Positions 56,235 to 64,000 of a stretch of DNA of 64,000 nt are shown in pieces. The stretch comes from Echinometra lucunter (Eukaryota > Echinodermata > Echinoidea > Camarodonta > Echinometridae). Every line of letters begins with the position of its first letter. The stretch's first letter is position 1. The notes below the pieces were generated by a model. The model was not told the DNA's origin, did not search any database, and saw only the letters and a program-made list of their open reading frames with translations. Made by a program: the position numbers and the translations under genes. The stretch is from NCBI GenBank assembly GCA_029962745.1, contig CM057156.1:31601853-31665852 (forward strand), in the 5' to 3' direction.

Positions 56235-56372
56235 TTTATCCAGTGTCTTGTAAGTGATTTTCAATGACAAAGTCAATTTCATTGAATTTCTGACTCGCCT
56301 TACACACTGACAAATTGCCAGCGCTGACGTGTCAGTGAAAATCACTGACAAGACACTTGATAACTGGATAAA
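56235..56372. mobile_element. 138-bp MITE related to 2012-2150
   Basis: 'tttatccagtgtcttgtaag' and 'gataactggataaa' are the inverted ends. 'gtcagtgaaaatcactgaca' matches the arm of the 2012-2150 element. The length is within one base of that element. Confidence 0.75.
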
Positions 56373-56936
56373 TGAGTCTTTTTTTAAAGCTTATAATTTA
56401 GTAGTGCAAGAGTACTAGTACCCCACGTAGGCCTACATCATACAAAGTCATGGCCTGTATTGACCTTTCCGATTTTTCGTAAATTCTACCAAATTAGAAT
56501 TGATATACGTGCCATGAGTTTCAGCATACAATTCATTTTGATTTTAAATGGGGGTTTGGGCCATGCTGTGCTACATAATATTGTTTACATCAGTAACATG
56601 GCGAGGAAATTCCCTAATCTATTGTTCAGTTCGACCTTATTTATTCCGCATAACGGAATAAGACACAAACGTGATTATATGCAATGTGTCGGGGTTTTTT
56701 TTAAATAGATTTGTACGGACAAACATTAAAGCCCTAAATTGCATTACAAAAATAAAAGTCAGTCGTCCTTATTATTTTATACATTATGAGCATTGATCGG
56801 GATATACATACAGACGATACAGTTTGAAAAAGAAATCGTTTCAATCACTGGATGATACGATGTTAAATGAAATTAAATTAGTACAATGAAGACAGAATGG
56901 GACAGAGGGAAGAAGAAGCGAACTAGGTATGAATTA
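56373..56936. other. No gene recognised
   Basis: AT-rich; an 82-codon plus frame at 56460-56708 has no recognisable family. Confidence 0.4.
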
Positions 56937-57541
56937 AGATGCTGATAGAGATGTAGAGAGAGAGAGCGAATACATTATACAACAATTGTGATCAGGCTTA
57001 AGTGAAAAAATCATCAAGCAATATTAAGGGCAAACATTAACTTCATTGCACTCTCATAATGTCGATGGCAAGCAATATTTCACTGCATCTATTCATGTTT
57101 CAATTATACGACACGGGATATCAATGTTCTTATACGAAGTGTTGTCATTTTCTCTTGGTGCTCAAACCATTGCACTATTTATGGGGTTTTCAAGCTTTAC
57201 TTTGCGCGGCTTGCCAAAATTTCCATTATTGAAATTAAAATATGCGACGTATATTGATTTCAATTCATCGGTCTTCAAAAAGAAGTAATGCCCTTGAAAC
57301 AGAAACACGTTAGAACTAACATGTGTCTGAAAAAAATTGTCAACGTTAACCCCGCTCCCCCCCCCCCAAGAAAACTATGAAATAAAATCTAAACGCCCCA
57401 TAAATTCTGTGATCACATTTCAACTTTTAAGTGTCCGTAAAGGAAATTAAATACCATCCAAAGATCTTTTTTTCTCTAGTATTTCGTTTGTACACCTTTC
57501 AGGAAACATCAATAAATACAAAATTATTTCGAGAAGCATGA
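56937..57541. repeat. Tandem segmental repeat, unit 1
   Basis: It starts 'aagatgctgatagagatgta' with a GA tract, and contains 'attatacgacacgggatatc' and 'tttctcttggtgctcaaacc'. It ends near 'ttcgagaagcatg'. All these recur in order in the unit at 57542-58228. Confidence 0.8.
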
Positions 57542-57560
57542 AGATACTGATATGGATGTA

Positions 57561-57604
<44 letters not shown>

Positions 57605-58228
57605 GAAAGAGAGAGAGAGAGCAAAGATAATCATGTACATAATTATATACAGCATACAACAATGTGATCAGGCTTAAGTGTAACCACCATCAAGCAATAT
57701 ATACGCCAAACATTAACATTTCTATCAAAAACCGTTGCCACTATCTTCATTGCACACTCATTATGGTAATGGCAAGCAGTATTTTAATGTATCTATTCAT
57801 TTTTCAATTATACGACACGGGATATCAATGTTTTTATACGAAGTATTGTCATTTTCTCTTGGTGCTCAAACCATTGCACCCATTCTTGTATTTTCAAGCG
57901 TTACTTTGTGCGGCTTGTCAAAATTTCATTATTGAAATTACAATATGCGACGTATAAATTCATCGGTCTTCAAAAAGAAATAATGCCCTTGAAATGGCAC
58001 GACAGAATTAATATATGTTTGAAAAAATGTTAACGTTACCCCCCCCCCCCCGGAAAAAAATGAAATAAAAGTCTAAACGCCCCCATATATTCTGTGATCA
58101 CAAGTCATTTCAATTTTAAGTGTCTGTAAAGGAAATTAAATGCTATCCGAAGATATTTTTCCCTAGTATTTCATTTGTACACATTTTAGTCAAACATCAT
58201 TAAATAAAAAATGATTTCGATAAGCATG
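57542..58228. repeat. Tandem segmental repeat, unit 2, with (GA)n
   Basis: Diverged copy of 56937-57541 with a longer (GA)n tract (57571-57622). Its right edge ('gataagcatg') lies just before the GPCR stop codon, so the duplicated block includes GPCR 3' flanking or 3' UTR sequence. The paired small plus-strand frames in the two units are not convincing genes. Confidence 0.8.
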
Positions 58229-58234
58229 TCCTCT

Positions 58235-58779
58235 TTAGGGAGGGCTCTGGGTGCTATGTGTCATGACAGATGGCACTGACTGTGTGCCTTCTTGCTTCTT
58301 TCGTCGAAAACATCTTGCCTTTACCGCCAGATATTCCCGAAACTGCGGTGCGCAGAGAGCATAGATAAACGGATCCACGGCGCCGTTTAATTGGTTCATC
58401 AGCAGGACGGTATAGAGCACAATACGATCTCTAATCCAATTCGCAGATGCCCAGCTCGTCATAAACTTGTAAAGGACGAACGTCGAACGAGGTGCGCGAA
58501 GCAGAAAGAACACCAGGAGAATCGTCACCACCATGCGCGTCAACTTTCTTTGGAACGCAGCGCGTAGACCGGGCGTGTCTTGTTGCTTGGCGACGGAGAG
58601 CTGTTTGTTGCGGAAAGCATTCCCCAGGACGTGGCACGTGATGCGAGAGTAACAGAAGATGAGGATGATTGATGGGATGAGGAACATGATGGTGTAGATA
58701 TAGATGTGGTTTGCCAGCGACCAGGTGGTATCCGGAAAACACAGCAAGAAGTACGATGGTATTTGTATGATGAATGAAG
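58235..58779 (-). CDS. GPCR terminal exon (rest of TM4 to stop)
   Basis: Acceptor 'tttataaatcaag' follows a 'ttttgtttccttct' tract. There are 181 codons plus stop TAA (58235-58237). An overlapping frame at 58431-58811 is a shadow of this exon. Confidence 0.88.
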
Positions 58780-61700
58780 CTTGATTTATAAAGAAGGAAA
58801 CAAAACCACATACTTCATTTTGTTCTTCTGCTTTTTAAACTATATGTTACTTTTGTTTTCAGCATAATTATGTTAACGCTTAGGAGTGGTTTGGCATCTG
58901 ACCTAACTAGTTTGAGTTCGATCCATATCATCTACCAATATTGTCTTTACTATCATCATCATCATTATCCTTAAAGAAAGAAAAAAAAAATTGTGTCATC
59001 TGCATGCATAATAAAAGCCACTAAGTTTGATGATTTATAAAAGTCATTAATATACAATAAGAGAGCATATTATTGTCAAAACTTGCGCAAGCAATCTTAT
59101 GGCAACAATTTTTGCGCTAACTTTTTAGAAATTTAATTGGTGCGTATGTTTTTTTTATCTAGGCAGCAAACAAAAGTGTGTCCTGCCTCGATGACATTTT
59201 TTTGTCGCCCTATACCCCATAGGCTTGTACACAAAAAGTGTGGTGACACAGCGTGGTACCACACTGTCGCATCATGTGTGAAAGCACCTTTAAAGTTGTT
59301 ACAAATATCTTAAAGTTCACCATCATGAACAGGAGTGAAGAACATAGAGTTAGGGTTAGGATTAGAATCAAAAAAGTTTCTGTTACAATTCGGTATTTTT
59401 CTTCCTAAGTCTGGCCCTATTTCAACAAAATAATCATTTAAGTAAATCGGCAACAACTTGCCGATAATGGATGATCCTTTCATCACTTTGTATTTCAGAG
59501 ACTGTACTTTTCTTTTCATGTTTAGTCAGAACTTCATTGATTAATATCCATGTGTTTGTTTGGTTGGTTTTTTTTTTTTTTTTTTTTTTTTTTGGGGGGG
59601 GGGGGTTGTATCTTCACTACAGCTCATAAACTGACGAGCAAAATACCTTTTCTCTTTTTCTCCCTCTCCCTCTACGTAGTAACCCTGTCAATATGTTTTT
59701 ATGATTCAAGTATTTAACTTAAAACATTCTGTTGGCTTCGCCTTATACTTCTGGTAGAGGCTATTTTCTTCTATTTACTGATCTTGGTAAGCCTGGTGTT
59801 GTCCATGGAGATCTTGCATTTCTGTCTCTATTTCGAGGGTTTACTTTTCTCATGGGAAAACATTCATTAAGTAAACTAGTTAATTTAGCCGTAAATTCCT
59901 CAAAAGTACTGTTTGCATCAGTCATATAAAATCATTCCAATCTATTATACTTAGTTTCAGGGTTGGCGATTTTTTTATTTTTTTAAAAAAATAAAAAAAA
60001 TCGGATTTTTTAAATTTAAATCAGATTTTTTTTATTTAAATCGGATTTTTTTGATTTTTTTGATTTTTTTAAAGTTCATTCGAAAAAAAAGTTTAATTAC
60101 CAAAAGACCTCACCCAACAATGACATCAATTTTAATGTTATCATACATTTCACTCCTAATATTTTTTTTAACCATAATGATTTGTAATTAAATTTAGTCA
60201 AAATGGGCAAATAAAAATCAATTTGAGGAATCATGTATATGAACTTAATTCTATCATACATACATGTAGGGCTATGAAGGAAACTTCCATAAGGAATTCC
60301 CAGTGAGTAAAGAATATTCCCCTCTGTGAATTTCCACTCAGTATTAAAAAAAATCCCAGAGGAAAATCTCCAGACACTCCTCAGTGAAAATTGTATCTAA
60401 ATGTGCACTCAACAGCTTTGTGACAGTTTTACAAATTGGTATTAAAGCTCATCCATTGCTACAGATAGAGATGCAAAGCTGTCAGTGTTGGAGACCAATA
60501 TAAGAGACAGCTTGGTCAAAGGGTGACTACACTACATTATGTTACTGTGATTTTTGCATTAATCTACAATTCTTATTCACATGTTCTCTAAAAATCTGTT
60601 TGATACATGAAGTAGGAAAAAAAAAACCTTTTGACCCTATACAACTGTAAGGTTGACTTAAAGGATAAAACCAGCAAAACTGCTGATATTACAACATATG
60701 TATTATAAAAAGAAGTATTGTATTTTAAATCAGACACAACTTACAACTGTAATTGATTGTAACTTACATGTAAGTACCTACATCTTCCGATTTAAATGTA
60801 ATTTTAAAAGTTTATGTTGAGTTTTGCAAATTGTTTTTATAGATCCTCTTTCCATTGCTACATGCAAATACAAAACTTCGATAGCACGAAACATAAAATG
60901 AGCTAGTGACTTAAAAGGTATATGAGAAAGCTTTTTTCAACAGTCAAGTTGTGACTGTACTACATTATGTTAATTGTATGATAAATGTAACAAGAAGAAA
61001 TAAGCATATGGAATCTGTTGATTAAATAATCTTTTTTTAATTTCACACGATAGAAGTATAACTGTGAAGGATCAAAACTGGAAAACTGCCAACAAACCTT
61101 TTGTCATTGACTTTTACATATTATATTTTTTACACTACTGCTCTCTAAAAAGTCTTGGATTGTGTGATAAATGATAAGAAATAAACAAGAAACTTGTTTC
61201 AATATTAATAACTGACAAAGAATGTAAAATTTCAGAAGAAAAACTTGACATTTACAAAAAAATGGAGTAACTGTTGACGACACAAATCTCTAATTTTTAA
61301 GGAATCAGCTGATTTTATTGACTTGATTTTAATTTGTTTTAAGTAGATAGAAAGGATTTGTTGATTTTTTGTTGATATAAAGTTAATTCAAAGTTTTTCA
61401 GCTGATTTGAAGAATTAAAACTGCCTTGAACAAACAATTTGTCAATGATTTGTACATGTTTCAATGGAAGTGATTTAAATCAATGATTTTTTTTTTTTTA
61501 AATCATGGTGATTTAAATCGCGATTTAAATCATGATTTAAATCCGCCAACCCTGCTTAGTTTTCCTTTAAATGTCAATATTTTCTTCACTAAAATTACGT
61601 ATAAGAGCAGGGCGTTGCGTTTGTTGCAGGATGTGGAAGTTATGTCTGATATTTCAACGCCAGCTTGGCAAAAAGGATACATATAATTAATAATAATTAG

Positions 61701-63816
61701 ACCATTTATATAGCGCAGTCACTATGTAAATATACTCTACTGCGCTGTAGTGTAACAGAGCTCCCAACAATGCTACTGCTCAAACAAATTAAACAATTAT
61801 GCATATAATACAATTAACCAAAAACTTCTGAAAAAAGATGGGTCTTCAATAAATGTTTAAAGATGGTAACAGTTGGTGCTTTTCGTATTTCCAGTGGTAA
61901 TTTGTTCCAAAGCTTTGGAGCAGCGCAACTGAAAGCACGATCCCCAAGAGTTACTTTTGTTCTCAAGTGAGGTAGCTTTAGAAGCAGCTTATCCTGTGTA
62001 CTTCGTAAGTTATGTGCATATGAATGTGACCTAAATGATATTAATTCAGACAAGTAATTAGGAGCTTGACCATTCAGTTGTTGTCTGTTAGAAAGGTAAG
62101 ATTCGATCCATGTGAGGACACAGTCGCTCAAACCAAAAGATGTATGTAGTATGTTCAACAATATCCTATGATCAATAGTGTCGAAAGCGGCACTCAGATC
62201 CAACAATACCAAAAGTGTTACCTTTTGATTGTCCATTGCCAATAGAAGATCATTTTTTATTTTGACTAAGGCTGTTTCGGTACTATGAAACTGTCTGTAT
62301 GCTGACTGCATACATGGAAACAATGCATTATGAGAAATATGTTTTAGAATTTGCTGAGAAGCAGCTCCTTCAACAAGTTTTGATATATACTGTAAATTAC
62401 TAACTGGTCTAAGATTATCAAAACTCGGCTCCATACCATGCTTTTTAAGAAGTGGCTTCACCAAGGCAACCTTCCATTCGGAAGGGAAAAGGCCATTTGA
62501 GAGTGACAAGTTGATAATTTTCGTAAAGACTGGGAGTAGCGATTCATTACAATGCAATAGAAGATTAGTTGGGATTGGATCCAAAGAACATGATTTCTTG
62601 CTAAGATTTGTGACCAGTTTCTTCACATCCCTTTCAGATAATATTTCAAAATGAGAGAAGATTTGAGGCTGAGAGTGTGAAATCTCAACATTTGTACTAT
62701 CCAAAGATATGTCATCAGGAGTAAAAGTTCCATTATTTACAGTTAACTCTATTTGAGTTTGAATTTTTACGATCTTATCGCAGAAGAAATTCCCTAAATC
62801 ATTAACAAATGTTCTCTTATCAATATGAGGAGGTATCACTGGATGAAGCTTGGTCATATTCAGCAAAGATTTAGTAACATTAAAGAGACTTCTTTGATTA
62901 GAACTGTTTTCCAATATCATTTCAGAGTAAATATGTACGTTGAGCACTATTCATAACAAATAATGTCTTATTACGAGCGATTTTGAAATTCTCGTAATCA
63001 AGAGAGGATTTTGTTCTCAACCATCTCTTTTCAGCCTTTCTCCTTTTTCTCTTTTGTGTTCTTACATCATTTGTAAACCATGGTACCTGCGGGTGAGATG
63101 AAACGGTCTTGGTAATCAAAGGTGCGTGTTTGTTCAAAATTGAATTAAGTGTATCATTATATAGAGTGACCGATTCTTTAAGATCATCAGGAGTACTAGT
63201 ACAAAGTGAACTATTAGCAACATCACCCTTCAAAGAGTCCAAATCTATACAACCAATTTTACGGAAGGATGTTTTCTTAGGAGGCAACTGTGACTTCAAT
63301 GAGTTCAGGTGACACAAAACAGGGAAATGATCAGATATTAAAGAGCCAGGCCAATTAAGGTTGAGGACTGGCGTACAATGCGAGTTGGTTTAGAAATAAG
63401 TGTAAAAATGATGAGGTTAGAAGTGTTCCATAAAATGCATGGACAAAAGCATCAGAATCAAAGATCATATAGTTTTAAAAATTAACATTGAAGTATCCCA
63501 TCAAAATACAACCGTTGCCCAGCACTATCGTGCCTGAGAGAATATTCTGAAGATTTGTTATAAAATCTAGTTTTTCTCGAAAACTACAATTTCAATTTTG
63601 AAAGTAGACAATAGACAGTTAGACCGACTTTTGGGGACATTTTCTTAACGATGGCCATTAATTTCACTGTGTATACATACCTGACCAGCTTATTGTGGTG
63701 GCAATCAAGACGCGACGTCCGTTCCATCGGTAGATTGATCGTAAAGGGTTGAGTATGGCATCGTATCTAGTGAGGGTTAGAAGGATCAGCGTACAGCACG
63801 AAACTTGAAACATCAC
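58235..63816 (-). CDS. Rhodopsin-class (class A) GPCR, TM3 to C-terminus, two exons
   Basis: Exons 63681-63816 and 58235-58779 join on the minus strand: TCA G|gtatgt ... caag|CT TCA gives Ser-Ala inside TM4. Features in order: TM3 end 'LTRYDAILNPL' (the E/DRY site reads T-R-Y), TM4 'ATTISWSASFIIQIPSYFLL', the extracellular-loop-2 Cys in 'LLCFPDTTW', TM5 with 'FLIPSIILIFCYS', TM6 'RMVVTILLVFFLLRAPRS' (no CWxP), and TM7 'NQLNGAVDPFIYALCAP' (DPxxY in place of NPxxY). A basic and Ser-rich tail ends '...STQSPP'. It is a plasma-membrane receptor, probably peptide or amine-type, with unknown ligand. Exons for the N-terminus and TM1-2 lie right of the window. The 4.9-kb intron carries hAT and LINE insertions. 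Confidence 0.85.
58780..59949 (-). other. GPCR intron, proximal part
   Basis: AT-rich, with T(26)G(12) at 59568-59605. No exon is recognised. Confidence 0.45.
59568..59605. repeat. T(26)G(12) homopolymer junction
   Basis: Same T-run-to-G-run architecture as 11166-11199. Confidence 0.9.
59958..61555. mobile_element. 1598-bp non-autonomous hAT element with perfect 8-bp TSD
   Basis: The octamer 'cttagttt' is at 59950-59957 and 61556-61563. The element begins 'cagggttggcgat' and ends 'atccgccaaccctg'. Subterminal 'gatttaaatc'-type motifs are dense at both ends. CAGGG...CCCTG termini plus an 8-bp duplication are typical of hAT. No transposase frame was seen. The perfect TSD suggests a fairly recent insertion into the GPCR intron. 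Confidence 0.9.
61564..61699 (-). other. GPCR intron between hAT element and LINE
   Basis: Short AT-rich spacer ending in TAA triplets that belong to the LINE tail. Confidence 0.5.
61690..63640 (-). mobile_element. CR1/L2-like LINE, internally deleted, sense to the GPCR
   Basis: Minus-strand order: a decayed endonuclease end with 'ILMGYFNVN' in place of the usual GDFN and 'SLISDHFPVLCHLNS'; a linker frame 62922-63317; a frameshift near 62930-62947; then reverse transcriptase 61814-62947. That frame includes 'SLDPIPTNLL', 'FPSEWKVALVKPLLKK', 'NLRPVSNLQYISKLVEG' and 'LVLLDLSAAFDTIDH'. After 'TWIESYLSNRQQ' the frame jumps straight to 'LNGQAPNYLSELISF', which belongs to the C-terminal tail. The YADD/FADD catalytic block and thumb (roughly 250-plus residues in relatives) are missing with the frame kept. 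The tail reads 'gcgctatataaatgg' plus (TTA)n. It cannot encode an active enzyme. Confidence 0.85.
63681..63816 (-). CDS. GPCR internal exon (TM3 end, intracellular loop 2, TM4 start)
   Basis: Acceptor 'ccctcataaactcag' follows a long CT-rich tract. There are 45 codons plus one base, then donor 'G|gtatgt'. Encodes 'VMFQVSCCTLILLTLTRYDA' and 'NGRRVLIATTISWS'. It is too short to stand out as an open frame. The LINE 5' end lies within ~50-100 bp of its donor. Confidence 0.85.
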
Positions 63817-63819
63817 CTG

Positions 63820-64000
63820 AGTTTATGAGGGGGAGAAGGAGAAAGAGAGGAAGACGGAGTGGTGGATGGGATAGGCAAAGAGGGGATGGGAGAGGAAAGA
63901 AGGAGAGAGAGAGAGAGAATGAGAAAGAGAGAGGCAAAGTGAGAGAGGGGGAGATATGAAAAGATGTTAGAAGGGAGAGGAGGGAGAGGGGAGGGGAAGA
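63820..64000. repeat. Purine-rich (GA/GGGA) tract
   Basis: Low-complexity GA-rich DNA to the window end. On the minus strand its first part serves as the pyrimidine tract of the GPCR exon acceptor. Confidence 0.85.

Noticed and set aside
57046..57957. Plus-strand frames with similar peptides ('SFSLGAQTIA')
   Set aside because: The similarity comes from the tandem DNA repeat. The frames differ in end points and contain no domain.
58431..58811. 126-codon minus-strand frame overlapping the GPCR exon
   Set aside because: Alternate frame; the receptor frame has the TM segments and matching splice phase.
1..64000. CRISPR arrays, bacterial operons or prophage
   Set aside because: Spliced metazoan genes, SINEs and LINEs show eukaryotic DNA. 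No repeat-spacer array with regular spacing was seen.

Overview
This is a eukaryotic, intron-rich, AT-rich window, most likely from an echinoderm and probably a sea urchin. The evidence is the split metazoan genes, frequent ACATGTACATGT-type motifs, (TAA)n/(TA)n/(GA)n microsatellites, many long poly-G/poly-C runs, and abundant tRNA-derived SINEs, CR1/L2-type LINEs and foldback/MITE DNA elements. The species call is inference; nothing prokaryotic is present. Most small open frames are low-complexity artefacts or lie inside repeats.

Layout. (1) 1-22.9 kb, minus strand: two exons of a DEG/ENaC sodium-channel subunit (4155-4264 and 6933-8015) in repeat-rich DNA. About 8 kb (6413-14456), including the large channel exon, recurs almost identically at 14957-22945, directly after a run of exactly 500 Ns. 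The homology runs to both gap edges, so two overlapping contigs or haplotypes were most likely placed side by side. The second copy of the exon has two homopolymer frameshifts. (2) 22.9-26.8 kb: no gene seen; inverted and direct repeats, including a ~950-bp foldback structure. (3) 26.8-48.6 kb, plus strand: a TTLL6/TTLL13-type tubulin polyglutamylase gene. I joined 19 constitutive coding exons through consensus splice sites with every phase consistent (938 residues). There is also a large optional or terminal exon (37266-38066/38090) and an alternative terminal exon (43985-44099). Its introns hold SINE, piggyBac-type and other MITE insertions. (4) 48.6-58.2 kb: no gene seen; the 3' end of TTLL, several MITE/foldback elements, and a tandemly duplicated segment touching the GPCR 3' end. 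(5) 58.2-63.8 kb, minus strand: two exons of a rhodopsin-class GPCR (TM3 to C-terminus). They are separated by a ~4.9-kb intron containing a 1.6-kb non-autonomous hAT element with a perfect 8-bp target duplication and an internally deleted LINE in sense orientation.

The three genes do not form a pathway: a ciliary/axonemal tubulin-modifying enzyme, an epithelial or sensory cation channel and an orphan GPCR. The most interesting points are the twin furin-type sites bracketing a 24-residue tract in the DEG/ENaC ectodomain, the alternative C-termini of the TTLL gene (one exon is entered through a (CT)n microsatellite), and the density of nested long inverted repeats that could form hairpin RNA. 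I found no evidence of a wholly new biological system.
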